The notes beneath the pieces were generated by a model. The model was given only the letters and a program-made list of their open reading frames with translations. It had not been told where the DNA came from and made no database searches. From an uncultured Coprococcus sp. (GTDB taxonomy: Bacteria; Bacillota; Clostridia; Lachnospirales; Lachnospiraceae): DNA of 64,000 nucleotides. The stretch is from positions 62,001 through 126,000 of the forward strand of contig CANQTC010000001.1 of assembly GCA_947626675.1 (NCBI GenBank). Reading direction: 5' to 3'. The first letter of the stretch is position 1. Every line of letters begins with the position of its first letter. Both the position numbers and the translations under genes were made by a program. Below, piece after piece: positions 1 through 10,361 of the stretch.

Positions 1-1
1 T

Positions 2-1183
2 GAGAAAATACTAAAACAGACGGTTGTCGATATGACTTCTGTATCATATCCGGAGAAACCTATCGTACCCTATATGAAAGTAACGCAGGACAGAGTTGTG
101 CTTGAGATTATGCGCGGCTGTATAAGAGGATGCCGTTTTTGTCAGGCAGGTATGATATACAGACCGGCCAGACCAAAAGATGTTTCCATATTAAAGCAAT
201 ATGCCGAGAATATGCTGGCGGCATCAGGTCAGGAAGAAATTACTTTCAGCTCCTTAAGCTCAAGCGATTACCCAAGCCTTCCGGAACTGACAGACTGTCT
301 CATTGAAAAGATGAATAACGAGCATGTCAATATATCGCTTCCTTCCCTTAGAATCGATGCTTTTTCCCTTGATGTAATGAGTAAGATACAGGACATAAAA
401 AAGAATTCTCTTACCTTTGCACCGGAAGCCGGTACGCAAAGACTTAGAAATGTTATCAATAAAGGCCTTACAAAAGAAAATATCATGGACGGCTCTTTAA
501 AAGCATTTCTTGGCGGATGGAATAAGGTAAAACTTTATTTTATGATGGGACTTCCTACTGAAACCTATGAAGATATCGAGGGTATAGCCAGTCTTTCGGA
601 AGAGATTACGGAACTTTATTTTGCGAATATTCCAAAGGAAAAGCGTGACGGGCGTGTTATGGTTACGGCATCTGCTTCTTATTTCGTACCAAAGCCATTT
701 ACTCCATTCCAGTGGGCGCCGATGATAGAGCCTTCTGAATTTATCAAAAGGGCATATTATGTAAAGGATAAATTCAGAGAAGCCAAAAACCACAAAAGTC
801 TTAAATTTCAGTATCATGAAGCGGATATCACCATACTGGAAGGACTATTGGCAAGAGGAGACAGAAAACTGTGTGACGTTATATATGACGTATATCGGTC
901 AGGGCAGATATACGATGCATGGACTGAATATTTTCATAAAGAAAACTGGGAGAATGCCCTTAAGGCACATGGAATCGATATCGGTTTTTATACCTATAGA
1001 GAGCGCTCTGTAGATGAAAAGCTTCCCTGGGATTTTATTGATATCGGCGTAACAAAAGAGTTTATGAAAAGGGAATGGGAACGTGCAAAATCAGAGCAGA
1101 TAACGCCGAATTGCAGTCAGAAATGTTCAGGCTGCGGTGCAGCGAAATTCGGAGGAGGTGTGTGCTTTGAAGCTAAGAATTAA
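2..1183 (+). CDS. B12-binding-type radical SAM protein (TIGR03960-like), 5' end outside window
   Basis: The reading frame is open from the first bases of the window, so the N-terminus lies upstream; an internal ATG at 32 is probably not the start. The visible part is the radical SAM core: the CxxxCxxC cluster motif (RGCIRGCRFCQAG) about 35 residues in, then the barrel, with a Cys-rich tail ending CSQKCSGCGA. Proteins of this family are usually about 600 residues and are almost always followed by a DUF2344 partner, as here. The exact reaction is not established; a role linked to RNA or translation is suggested only by the conserved neighbours. It overlaps the next gene by 17 bases. Confidence 0.85.
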   Translation, partial: EKILKQTVVDMTSVSYPEKPIVPYMKVTQDRVVLEIMRGCIRGCRFCQAGMIYRPARPKDVSILKQYAENMLAASGQEEITFSSLSSSDYPSLPELTDCLIEKMNNEHVNISLPSLRIDAFSLDVMSKIQDIKKNSLTFAPEAGTQRLRNVINKGLTKENIMDGSLKAFLGGWNKVKLYFMMGLPTETYEDIEGIASLSEEITELYFANIPKEKRDGRVMVTASASYFVPKPFTPFQWAPMIEPSEFIKRAYYVKDKFREAKNHKSLKFQYHEADITILEGLLARGDRKLCDVIYDVYRSGQIYDAWTEYFHKENWENALKAHGIDIGFYTYRERSVDEKLPWDFIDIGVTKEFMKREWERAKSEQITPNCSQKCSGCGAAKFGGGVCFEAKN

Positions 1184-1874
1184 ATATTTAAAGCTTGGCA
1201 ATCTTAAATTCATCGGACATCTTGATGTAATGAGGTACTTTCAGAAAACGATAAGACGTGCCGGGCTGAAAGTAAGCTATTCCAAAGGCTATTCGCCGCA
1301 TCAGATTATATCATTTGCAGCACCGCTTGCCATGTGCATTACTTCTGACGGAGAGTATTTTGACGGAGAATTTGATGAGATATCAACTTCAACGGAGATG
1401 ACGGAAGCTTTAAATACTTTTGGTGTTCCGGAGCTTCATGTATCGGAATGTGTGCTGCTGCCTGATGACGCCAAAAACGCCATGTCAGTAGTTGCCGCAT
1501 CAGATTATAGGATTTGTTTTTATGCATTGTCAGAAGATAAATCAGACCAGGCTCAACATATACTGGATAAATTAAAGGCATTTTATGAGCAGGAAGAAAT
1601 CATTATAACTAAAAAAACAAAGAAAAGTGAAAAAGAAGAAAATATAAAACCAGGTATATTGGACATAGAAATAAGAGATAATAGTATATATATGATGCTT
1701 TCTACCGGAAGCAGTTATAACCTTAAACCGGAACTGGTTATGGAAGCTTTATATCAATATGCCGGTATCCCATATAATTTCTTTGATTTTCATATTCACA
1801 GGATAGAAACCTATATGGAAGATGAAAATGGTGGATTGATGCCCTTATATAAGGCAGGCAGAAATTTTGGATAA
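1167..1874 (+). CDS. DUF2344 / TIGR03936 radical-SAM-associated protein
   Basis: Begins LKLRIKYLKLGNLKFIGHLD, the typical start of this family, with an RGLKVSYSKGYSPHQ-like block following. I chose the TTG at 1167 because GGAGGAGG lies at 1151-1158; an upstream in-frame ATG at 1137 has no ribosome binding site and sits inside the preceding gene. About 235 residues. The family is a partner or C-terminal extension of the radical SAM protein encoded just upstream and the two genes overlap by 17 bases, indicating translational coupling. Biochemical role not known. Confidence 0.85.
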   Translation: MKLRIKYLKLGNLKFIGHLDVMRYFQKTIRRAGLKVSYSKGYSPHQIISFAAPLAMCITSDGEYFDGEFDEISTSTEMTEALNTFGVPELHVSECVLLPDDAKNAMSVVAASDYRICFYALSEDKSDQAQHILDKLKAFYEQEEIIITKKTKKSEKEENIKPGILDIEIRDNSIYMMLSTGSSYNLKPELVMEALYQYAGIPYNFFDFHIHRIETYMEDENGGLMPLYKAGRNFG

Positions 1875-1885
1875 AGGATAAAAAA

Positions 1886-3052
1886 ATGGACAAGCTGGTA
1901 GTTACAAAATACGAAGACAGATTATTACAGGCTTATTATGAACATGACAGGCTTATGGAACTGAGCCTTACGGATACAGACTCCGATTTGAACAATATTT
2001 ATATCGGCAAAGTTGAAAATGTTATCAATAATATAAAAGCATGTTTTATCAATTACGGCAGTGAAAAACCATGCTATTACAGCCTGGATGAAAATAAACA
2101 TATCTTTATGAATCACAAAACGACCGATATGGTTAAGGCAGGGGATGAACTTCTTATTCAAATCAGCAGTGATGCTGTTAAAACAAAAAATCCCGTAGCA
2201 ACATCCGAGCTGTCCCTGACCGGTGAATATTGCATCGTCAATATAGGAAATAAAATAGGAATATCCAATAAGATAACCTCAGTAAAAAGACGTGACGAGC
2301 TTAAAAAACTTGCACGCGAAAATATTCCATCAGAGATGGGATGTATTATAAGGACAAGCGCCGAAACAGGGAATGAAGAGGAATTGATTGCGGAGCTAAA
2401 GCATTTGTCTGAAAAGCTTGCTGATATCTTAAAAAAAGCAAAAACAAGAACATGCTATTCCTGCATCTATAAACAAAGTCCTGATTATTTAAAAAGCTAT
2501 ATTGCCAAAAGCAAATTCGTGCCGATAGAAATTGTTACGGATGACAAAACGATATATGATGATTTTACGGAATATATCCGGCTTCATCAGACAGAACATA
2601 TACAGTTACGTCTTTATGAGGATAAATTATGTTCCCTCATAACGGCATACAATTTAAAAAAAGAACTTTCAAATGTAACAAAAGAAAAGGTATGGTTGAA
2701 GTCCGGCGCACATCTTGTCATTCAACAGACGGAAGCGATGGTGGTGGTTGATGTCAATACCGGTAAAGCCATAACAAATAAAAATATAGAACAGCACATG
2801 CTTGCTGTAAATAAAGAAGCCGCCATCGAAACATGCAGGCAGCTCAGGCTTAGGAATCTTTCAGGTATCATCATGATTGATTTTATCAATATGAAGAATT
2901 CCTCCGATATGGAGGATATACAGGACATTTTAATTCAGGAGTTGAAAAAAGACTCTGTTCCTGCAAAATTTGTAGATGTAACCAAACTTGGTCTTGTAGA
3001 ACTTACCCGAAAAAAGATTAAAAGACCGATTGCAGAAATGCTGCGTGCTTAA
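1886..3052 (+). CDS. rng: Ribonuclease E/G family protein
   Basis: The 388-residue product has an N-terminal S1-like region (NNIYIGKVENVINNIKACFINYG), then the RNase E/G catalytic core with the acidic pair in VVVDVNTGKA and MIDFINMK, and ends near LTRKKIKRPI. It lies 11 bases after the DUF2344 gene and probably shares its transcript. RNase G processes rRNA 5' ends and mRNA in a divalent-metal-dependent way. At 388 residues it is shorter than E. coli RNase G (about 490) and lacks an extended C-terminal scaffold. The ribosome binding site (AAGGAT) is weak, so translation may depend on the upstream gene. Confidence 0.88.
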   Translation: MDKLVVTKYEDRLLQAYYEHDRLMELSLTDTDSDLNNIYIGKVENVINNIKACFINYGSEKPCYYSLDENKHIFMNHKTTDMVKAGDELLIQISSDAVKTKNPVATSELSLTGEYCIVNIGNKIGISNKITSVKRRDELKKLARENIPSEMGCIIRTSAETGNEEELIAELKHLSEKLADILKKAKTRTCYSCIYKQSPDYLKSYIAKSKFVPIEIVTDDKTIYDDFTEYIRLHQTEHIQLRLYEDKLCSLITAYNLKKELSNVTKEKVWLKSGAHLVIQQTEAMVVVDVNTGKAITNKNIEQHMLAVNKEAAIETCRQLRLRNLSGIIMIDFINMKNSSDMEDIQDILIQELKKDSVPAKFVDVTKLGLVELTRKKIKRPIAEMLRA

Positions 3053-3183
3053 GAATTATTAAGGCATTTTGCGTATAATTAATCGAATTATGTATAAAAA
3101 TCTTGCAATTATGATGCTATAATGATACAAATTATTTATATCATCAAAGCATAAGATTGATATATACATAGGAGAGAGTAAAT

Positions 3184-4644
3184 ATGAAGAAACAAATTGA
3201 TGGATTAATAAATGTATTAAACAATTATAACCTTATAAAAAACGTATCCGATACAATCAAGGGAATAAGCATTGAAAGCCTTATTACAGACTCCAGATAT
3301 GTAACAGCCGGTTCACTTTTTGTATGTAAGGGAGACGCTTTTAAGACAAACTATCTGGATACGGCATATAAACAAGGTGCTGTCGCGTATATATCAGAAA
3401 ATGTATATGATGTTGATATTCCTTATATTATTGTAACCGATGTCAGAAAAGCGCTTAGCATTGCATCCAGATGGTACTTTGAATGTCCGGGTGATGAAAT
3501 GCAGCTTGTCGGAATAACCGGAACAAAAGGAAAAACAACAACAGCATATATTTTAAAGAGTATATTGGATTGTGAAAAAGCTGATAATACAGCTTTATTT
3601 TCCACTGTATGTGCTGATACGGGAAAAGAATGTCATGTGACACATCTTACAACACCTGAATCAATCAACCTTCAGGAGTATTATAAAGAAGCAAAAGAAT
3701 ATGGTTATCATAATGTGGTGATGGAAGTTTCCTCACAGGCTATGAAATACGACAGATTATATGGCCAGAATTTTTCAATGGGCATATTTCTGAATATAGA
3801 CAGAGACCATATCGGTGGAAATGAGCATGCAAGCATGGAGGAATATCTCGACTGCAAATTATCATTTTTGAAAAATTGTTCAACGGTAATTATCAACAAG
3901 CATACAAAGCATCTTGATAAGGTTCTTGAAGCAGTAAAAGGCAGGGAGATTATATTATTTGGATACGATAAAGATTGTGATTCTGTTATCAGTAATGTCA
4001 AAGTCGGCATGAATGGAAGCACCTTTACGATGGAATTTCAAGGAAAGAAATATCAGCTTTCCACAAATCTGATAGGAAGCTTTAATATTGATAATCTGGC
4101 AGCGGGAATTACAGCAGCGCTTCGTCTTGGCGTGCATGAAGAAGCAATTCAAAAAGGTATTGCTGAGATTACGGTGCCGGGAAGAATGACGGTATATTCT
4201 CATAAAGGTATCAATATTATCGTTGATTATGCTCATAATAAGTTAAGTGTGCTGAACCTTTATAAGACGGTAAAGGATGCATTTAAGCCTAAGAAAATCG
4301 TTTCCGTATTTGGATGTGCAGGCGGTCGTTCCAGTGTAAGAAGGGAAGACCTCGGCATATTGGCGGATGAATATTCGGATATCATATATCTGACTGCGGA
4401 AGACCCGCGTAATGAAAGTGTCAGTGCCATTAACAGTGAAATAAAAACATATATAAAGAGACCTTGTTATGAAATAGAGGACAGAAAAGAAGCCATTATT
4501 ACAGCCTTAAACAATGCCAGCAGCGGAGAAACCGTTGTTGTATATGGAAAAGGAACAGAGGATAGCCAGTCAATCGGCGGTGTTGATGTGCCTTATGAAT
4601 CAGATACCTGCGTTGTTGAAAAATGGATGAAAGAAAATATTTGA
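3184..4644 (+). CDS. MurE-like Mur ligase
   Basis: Mur ligase of 486 residues with three recognisable parts: an N-terminal UDP-MurNAc-binding domain (LITDSRYVTAGSLFVC), the central ATP-binding domain (P-loop GITGTKGKTTT; NIDRDHIGGNEHASMEEY) and a C-terminal domain (VFGCAGGRSSVRR). MurE adds the third amino acid of the peptidoglycan stem in the cytoplasm. In the substrate loop it reads AEDPRNESV rather than the DNPR motif of diaminopimelate-adding MurE, so the amino acid added is uncertain; it could be a second, divergent MurE paralogue. It starts after AGGAGAG with about 130 non-coding bases upstream, so it may have its own promoter. Confidence 0.8.
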   Translation: MKKQIDGLINVLNNYNLIKNVSDTIKGISIESLITDSRYVTAGSLFVCKGDAFKTNYLDTAYKQGAVAYISENVYDVDIPYIIVTDVRKALSIASRWYFECPGDEMQLVGITGTKGKTTTAYILKSILDCEKADNTALFSTVCADTGKECHVTHLTTPESINLQEYYKEAKEYGYHNVVMEVSSQAMKYDRLYGQNFSMGIFLNIDRDHIGGNEHASMEEYLDCKLSFLKNCSTVIINKHTKHLDKVLEAVKGREIILFGYDKDCDSVISNVKVGMNGSTFTMEFQGKKYQLSTNLIGSFNIDNLAAGITAALRLGVHEEAIQKGIAEITVPGRMTVYSHKGINIIVDYAHNKLSVLNLYKTVKDAFKPKKIVSVFGCAGGRSSVRREDLGILADEYSDIIYLTAEDPRNESVSAINSEIKTYIKRPCYEIEDRKEAIITALNNASSGETVVVYGKGTEDSQSIGGVDVPYESDTCVVEKWMKENI

Positions 4645-4669
4645 CAAATATAAAATATAGTGGTAAATT
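4641..4669 (+). promoter_or_regulatory. Promoter of the rplU-prp-rpmA unit
   Basis: TTGACA (4641-4646) and TAAATT (4664-4669) are separated by 17 bases. The -35 box overlaps the stop codon of the MurE-like gene. A start of transcription near 4676 would leave a leader of about 75 bases before rplU. Confidence 0.65.
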
Positions 4670-4675
4670 ATATGA

Positions 4676-4745
4676 GTATGCCGCACAGTGAGGTTGAAGT
4701 GTGCTGAAAAGTACCACCATAACTGGCGAGTTTGATTAAGGAGGT
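4676..4745 (+). ncRNA. Probable ribosomal protein L21 leader
   Basis: The leader between the promoter and rplU can form a hairpin pairing GCACA (4683-4687) with TGTGC (4700-4704) and ends in the rplU ribosome binding site. Its position and its CCGCAC...GAAAAGTACCACC pattern fit the L21 leaders of Firmicutes, which allow L21 to control its own operon. I could not run a covariance model, so the assignment rests on context. Confidence 0.55.
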
Positions 4746-4752
4746 AAAACCT

Positions 4753-5061
4753 ATGTACGCAATTATAGCAACAGGCGGTAAGCAGTACAAGGTATCTGAA
4801 GGAGACGTAATCAAAGTTGAAAAGCTGAATGCAGAGACAGGAAGCGATGTAACATTTGATGATGTTATCTTAGTAAGTACTGATTCAGACGTTAAATGTG
4901 GTGATGCAGTTGCAAGCGCATCTGTTACAGCATCCGTTGTTGGTGAAGGCAAGTCTAAGAAAGTTATTGTTTACAAGTACAAGAGAAAGACAGGCTATCA
5001 CAAAAAGAATGGTCACAGACAGTCATATACAAAGGTTGAGATTAAGAAGATTAACGCTTAA
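4753..5061 (+). CDS. rplU: 50S ribosomal protein L21
   Basis: The product begins [18 protein letters not shown] and ends in the basic [14 protein letters not shown] segment, both hallmarks of L21; length 102 residues is normal. I use the ATG at 4753 with AAGGAGG at 4738-4744; the in-frame TTG at 4732 precedes the ribosome binding site and is not a start. L21 binds 23S rRNA in the large subunit. First gene of rplU-prp-rpmA. Confidence 0.97.
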   Translation: MYAIIATGGKQYKVSEGDVIKVEKLNAETGSDVTFDDVILVSTDSDVKCGDAVASASVTASVVGEGKSKKVIVYKYKRKTGYHKKNGHRQSYTKVEIKKINA

Positions 5062-5070
5062 TTTGCAGAT

Positions 5071-5397
5071 ATGATTAATGTTACGATTTTAAAAAACAGC
5101 AATTTAGAACCAATAGGATTTGAAATGTCAGGTCATGCTGAATATGCTGAACCGGGTGCTGACATTGTATGCAGTGCAGTTTCGGCTATTGCAATTACCA
5201 CAGTAAATGCCATAGAATCGTTGACAGAAGATGATTTTTCGATAGAAAGTAATCAGGAAAACGGTGACATGGATTTACGGATAAACGGAACACCAAGTCA
5301 TGATGCTGTTATGATTATGAAGGCATATGAGATTGGGATGACAGGGATATGCGAATCCTATGATGATTATATTTGTTTGACCTTTAAGGAGGTGTAA
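5071..5397 (+). CDS. prp: Ribosomal-processing cysteine protease Prp
   Basis: A protein of 108 residues with the Prp signature [19 protein letters not shown]: His in GHA and Cys in VCSAVS form the catalytic dyad. Prp removes the short N-terminal extension of ribosomal protein L27 before assembly. It sits 9 bases after rplU and 5 bases before rpmA, and the L27 encoded next carries exactly the extension Prp cuts. The rpmA ribosome binding site lies inside the last codons of prp. Confidence 0.93.
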   Translation: MINVTILKNSNLEPIGFEMSGHAEYAEPGADIVCSAVSAIAITTVNAIESLTEDDFSIESNQENGDMDLRINGTPSHDAVMIMKAYEIGMTGICESYDDYICLTFKEV

Positions 5398-5402
5398 TTG
5401 AA

Positions 5403-5690
5403 ATGATGAGAATGGAACTTCAGTTTTTCGCTCATAAGAAAGGTGTTGGTTCTACTAAGAACGGCAGAGATTCTGAGTCTAAGAGATTAGGCGCTAAGAG
5501 AGCTGATGGTCAGTTTGCAAAAGCTGGAAACATATTATACAGACAGCGTGGAACAAAGATTCATCCAGGACTGAACGTAGGCAAGGGTGGCGATGATACA
5601 TTATTCGCTACAGTTGATGGTATCGTTCGATTTGAGAGAAAGGGTAGAGATAAGAAGCAGGTTTCAGTCTATCCTGTAGTAAATGAGTAA
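5403..5690 (+). CDS. rpmA: 50S ribosomal protein L27 with cleavable N-terminal extension
   Basis: The 95-residue product starts [14 protein letters not shown]: the [10 protein letters not shown] junction is the Prp cleavage site known in Firmicutes, after which mature L27 begins. The rest ([25 protein letters not shown]-like RGTKIHPG) is standard L27, which reaches toward the peptidyl transferase centre. The extreme N-terminus has three possible Met starts (5403, 5406, 5412); 5403 has the best spacing from GGAGG. A hairpin terminator follows. Confidence 0.96.
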   Translation: MMRMELQFFAHKKGVGSTKNGRDSESKRLGAKRADGQFAKAGNILYRQRGTKIHPGLNVGKGGDDTLFATVDGIVRFERKGRDKKQVSVYPVVNE

Positions 5691-5711
5691 TTGTTTCATA
5701 ACAAACTTATT

Positions 5712-5745
5712 AAGACCGGAGTATTTAATTATTCCGGTCTTTTTT
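5712..5745 (+). terminator. Rho-independent terminator after rpmA
   Basis: AAGACCGGA (5712-5720) pairs with TCCGGTCTT (5733-5741), a 9-bp stem with a 12-base loop followed by a T run to 5745. It closes the rplU-prp-rpmA unit ahead of obg. Confidence 0.9.
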
Positions 5746-5764
5746 CAAACGATTTATTTTATGA

Positions 5765-7120
<1,356 letters not shown>

Positions 7121-7148
7121 ACGACTTATATAGACGAAAGGAATCAAT

Positions 7149-7442
7149 ATGAATAGCAAACAGAGAGCATATTTGAAGGGACTTGCCCAGAATATCGAGC
7201 CGATACTGAATATAGGAAAGTCTTCGCTGACGCCGGAATTTACAGAATCGGTAAGTGAAGCATTGGCAGCAAGGGAACTGATTAAAATATCGGTACTTAA
7301 GAACTGCCTTGATGAACCAAAAGAACTGGCATTTACAGTAGCAGAAAGAACCCGCTCAGAAGTGGTACAGGTTATTGGGCGGAAAATTGTTCTTTATAAA
7401 GAGTCGAAGGAGCATAAAAAAATAGAACTTCCAAAAAAATAG
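7149..7442 (+). CDS. yhbY: YhbY/CRM-domain RNA-binding protein
   Basis: Small basic protein of 97 residues starting MNSKQRAYLKGLAQNIEPILNIGKSSLT, the CRM (CRS1-YhbY) domain signature, ending in a VVQVIGRKIVLYK strand. YhbY binds pre-50S ribosomal particles. Length equals the family norm. Ribosome binding site GAAAGGA lies ahead of the ATG. It sits between obg and nadD and is almost certainly co-transcribed with them. Confidence 0.93.
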   Translation: MNSKQRAYLKGLAQNIEPILNIGKSSLTPEFTESVSEALAARELIKISVLKNCLDEPKELAFTVAERTRSEVVQVIGRKIVLYKESKEHKKIELPKK

Positions 7443-7451
7443 GTGAATGAC

Positions 7452-8066
7452 ATGGCGGAGCAGAAAATAGGTATCTTGGGAGGAACATTTAATCCCATAC
7501 ACAACGGGCATATCGAATTAGCAACAGCGGCATTTCGCCAGTTTGGGCTTGATAAGGTGCTTGTAATGCCAAATAATAAGCCGGCATATAAAGCTCAGGA
7601 TAAAAATATATCAAACAGACACCGGGCAGAAATGATACAGCTTGCTATCGCTCAAATAGAAGGTCTTCAATTCTCTTCTTTTGAGTTAAACAGACCGGGG
7701 ATTACTTATACTTACGAAACCCTGTATGCTCTTTACAGGTTATATCCGCATGTGAAGTGGCATTTTATCATGGGCGGCGACTCTATCATGTATTTTGAAC
7801 AATGGAAAAATCCTGAACTTATCGTAAAATATGCAACACTTATCGTAACGATAAGGGATGACCTGGATGCTGATATCATATATGGGAAGATAAAAGAGCT
7901 GAAATTGATTTATCCGGATTGCAAGATACTATTTGAAGATATCAATGCGGTTGATATCTCATCAAGCAGATTGCGTGATATGATTTGTCAGGGGTTGGAT
8001 GTTTCTGAATATATGGATAAAAAAGTTATAGAATATATCCAAAAGAACAGATTATATCTGATATAG
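7452..8066 (+). CDS. nadD: Nicotinate-nucleotide adenylyltransferase
   Basis: Contains the nucleotidyltransferase motif GGTFNPIHNGH at the N-terminus and the C-terminal SSSRLRD (ISSSxIR-type) motif. NadD adenylates nicotinate mononucleotide to deamido-NAD in NAD synthesis; about 204 residues, normal. I prefer the ATG at 7452 (AGGTG at 7441-7445) over the GTG at 7443, which leaves only two bases after the yhbY stop. Part of the conserved nadD-yqeK-rsfS trio. Confidence 0.94.
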   Translation: MAEQKIGILGGTFNPIHNGHIELATAAFRQFGLDKVLVMPNNKPAYKAQDKNISNRHRAEMIQLAIAQIEGLQFSSFELNRPGITYTYETLYALYRLYPHVKWHFIMGGDSIMYFEQWKNPELIVKYATLIVTIRDDLDADIIYGKIKELKLIYPDCKILFEDINAVDISSSRLRDMICQGLDVSEYMDKKVIEYIQKNRLYLI

Positions 8067-8126
8067 AGAGGCTATTCATCTGAAATGGCTGTATCAGATA
8101 AATGGATATATGAATATGGAGAAAAA

Positions 8127-8696
8127 ATGGATAGAACAGAAATGCGTGAAAAGCTTGAAAAAAAGCTTACAAGAAAAAGATATGAACATTCTCTTGGAGT
8201 AGAATATACCGCCGGATGTATGGCTATGGTGCATGGGGCTGACATCGAAAAGGCGCTTACTGCAGGACTGCTCCATGACTGTGCAAAATGTATCAGCGGA
8301 GAAGAAAAAATAGAAAAATGCATCAGGCATAATCTGCCAATCAATCGTGTAGAACGGAAAAATCCCGAACTGCTTCATGCAAAACTTGGCGCATATTATG
8401 CAAAAGAGAAATATGGCGTACAGGACAGGGAGATTTTATCGGCGATAGAATTTCATACCACCGGAAAACCTGACATGAATTTGCTTGAAAAAATTATTTT
8501 TATAGCAGATTATATTGAACCGAACCGTAAGCCGCTTCATGAAATTGAAGAAATACGCCATGAGGCATTTACAGATTTGGATAAATGTATTGTTCATATA
8601 TTGAAAAATACACTTTCGTATCTTGAACATTCTGATGCCGATACGGACCAGACGTCTATAGATACTTATAATTATTATGTGAAAAATAATGATTGA
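8127..8696 (+). CDS. yqeK: YqeK-type HD hydrolase (symmetrical Ap4A hydrolase)
   Basis: HD-domain protein with RYEHSLGVEYTA, the metal-binding LLHDCAK motif and EFHTTGKPDM, all typical of YqeK, which splits diadenosine tetraphosphate. The best start is the ATG at 8127 (MDRTEMREKL, TGGAG just upstream), which matches the family N-terminus; the ATG at 8085 would add 14 residues and has poorer spacing from its AGAGAGG. It follows nadD and precedes rsfS, the standard Firmicutes order. Confidence 0.88.
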   Translation: MDRTEMREKLEKKLTRKRYEHSLGVEYTAGCMAMVHGADIEKALTAGLLHDCAKCISGEEKIEKCIRHNLPINRVERKNPELLHAKLGAYYAKEKYGVQDREILSAIEFHTTGKPDMNLLEKIIFIADYIEPNRKPLHEIEEIRHEAFTDLDKCIVHILKNTLSYLEHSDADTDQTSIDTYNYYVKNND

Positions 8697-8711
8697 TAAA
8701 GGAGAGTATTC

Positions 8712-9062
8712 ATGCGTAAATCCAAAGAAATGGTAAAAACTGCTTATGAGGCTTTGAGTGACAGAAAAGCATTTAATATTAAAATACTGGATATAAAAGA
8801 TATCTCAACCGTTGCTGATTATTTTATCATCGCTGATGGTACCAATAAAAATCAGGTACAGGCTATGTGTGACAATGTAGAAGAATTTATGTCAAAAGCA
8901 GGCTTTCAACCAAAAAGTGTTGAAGGATATTCAGAAGGTGGATGGATTTTATTGGATTATTATGATATAATAGTACATATCTTTTCTGATGAAGCCAGAC
9001 ACTTTTATAACATTGAAAGAATCTGGAGCGATGGAAAGAATGTAACGATAGAGGAACTATAG
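8712..9062 (+). CDS. rsfS: Ribosomal silencing factor RsfS
   Basis: The 116-residue product matches the DUF143/RsfS family: DIKDISTVADYFIIADGTNKNQVQA and VEGYSEGGWILLDYYDIIVHIF. RsfS binds ribosomal protein L14 and blocks joining of the subunits under starvation. AAAGGAGAG precedes the ATG. It is the last gene of the nad/yqeK block; the next gene starts 42 bases on. Confidence 0.95.
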   Translation: MRKSKEMVKTAYEALSDRKAFNIKILDIKDISTVADYFIIADGTNKNQVQAMCDNVEEFMSKAGFQPKSVEGYSEGGWILLDYYDIIVHIFSDEARHFYNIERIWSDGKNVTIEEL

Positions 9063-9104
9063 TATAGGACATTATATAACAGGGGATATTGGGGTTAATT
9101 ATAT

Positions 9105-10292
9105 ATGGAAAGCAAGAGATTACTGAATGATAATTATATAAAAATCAATCATATTGCATCGAAATGTATGCGTATTTTCATTGCACTGATTGTTGTGTTG
9201 TGGGGGATTGGCTGTTTCAGCGGTGAATGTAATTTATTTATATTTACAATCATTATGCTGGCATGTTGTATTCTTTCTTTAATTCCAACATTTGTGATAG
9301 ACATTCTGAAATACAATAAGAGCAAAAGTATAAAGAATATTGTAATTTTATTAGCAGTAATTATATGTACATTGATTAGCGGTGTGCTTTCACATATGGC
9401 GCTTGCTATATGGATATTTCCGATATTGATAGCATCTCTTTACTATAATAAAACACTTGTACTTTATACATCACTTTTATCAACAGTGGGTGTTCTGGTA
9501 GCAAATGCATTCAATTTTTTCCTATGTGATGTGACGGTTTCACCACTTTATGGGGAATTTTATATGAACATTATATTATCTGCCTTTCCATGTGTGATGA
9601 CGATATTTTTATTATCATTTGTTGCATATTACATCGTATCCAGGAACTCTATTATGCTGACCGAAACCATAGATTATGCAGAAGAGGTAAAAACAAATCA
9701 GAAAGAACTTGTATTTGCTTTTGCTGAATTATCAGAGAGCAAATCGAAATCGACAGGGGAGCATATCAAAAGAGTTGCGGAGTATATGCGCATACTGGGA
9801 GAAGCCTCCGGTTTTGATGAAGATTATGTTGATAAATTATCTACGGCAGCGATGATGCATGATATCGGTAAGCTGATGATTAGTGAAGATATCCTGAATA
9901 AACCGGGCAGACTTACAGATGAAGAATTTGCCATTATGAAAAGCCATGTTCTGTATGGTGATGCGCTTTTAGAGAAGTGTCCGGGCGATATCCTTCAGAT
10001 TGCCAGAACAATCGCAAGAGAGCATCATGAAAAATGGGATGGTTCAGGCTATCTTGGGATGAAAGGTGAAGAAATTGCTTACATAAGCCGCCTGATAGCT
10101 GTATGTGATGTATTTGATGCACTTACATCTACAAGGTATTATAAAAAAGGCTGGTCACTGGAAGAAACCTATAATGAAATTGTACGTTCTTCAGGTACAC
10201 ATTTTGACCCGCATGTAGTCAGATTGTTTATTGAAAATTTTGATAAATTCAAAGAAATCGCACAAAAACAGCCTGATAAGCAGATATATTAA
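9105..10292 (+). CDS. Membrane HD-GYP-like phosphodiesterase
   Basis: The N-terminal ~185 residues hold about six hydrophobic segments; a short linker leads to an HD-type domain with MMHDIGK (metal site) and HHEKWDGSGYL, the HHExxDGxGYP element of HD-GYP domains with Leu where Pro is usual. This suggests hydrolysis of cyclic di-GMP or a related dinucleotide at the membrane. The sensory half is not a family I can name. It follows rsfS in the same direction and ends at a bidirectional terminator shared with lexA. Confidence 0.82.
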   Translation: MESKRLLNDNYIKINHIASKCMRIFIALIVVLWGIGCFSGECNLFIFTIIMLACCILSLIPTFVIDILKYNKSKSIKNIVILLAVIICTLISGVLSHMALAIWIFPILIASLYYNKTLVLYTSLLSTVGVLVANAFNFFLCDVTVSPLYGEFYMNIILSAFPCVMTIFLLSFVAYYIVSRNSIMLTETIDYAEEVKTNQKELVFAFAELSESKSKSTGEHIKRVAEYMRILGEASGFDEDYVDKLSTAAMMHDIGKLMISEDILNKPGRLTDEEFAIMKSHVLYGDALLEKCPGDILQIARTIAREHHEKWDGSGYLGMKGEEIAYISRLIAVCDVFDALTSTRYYKKGWSLEETYNEIVRSSGTHFDPHVVRLFIENFDKFKEIAQKQPDKQIY

Positions 10293-10299
10293 TCGAAAC

Positions 10300-10346
10300 A
10301 AAAAATGCCTGCCGGTTATCAGATTGATGACGGGCAGGCATTTTTT
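10300..10346. terminator. Bidirectional terminator between the HD gene and lexA
   Basis: AAAAAATGCCTGCC (from 10300) pairs with GGCAGGCATTTTTT (to 10346), with A and T runs on both sides so that it can stop transcription from both converging genes. Confidence 0.9.
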
Positions 10347-10361
10347 ATAAGAATGATTTAT

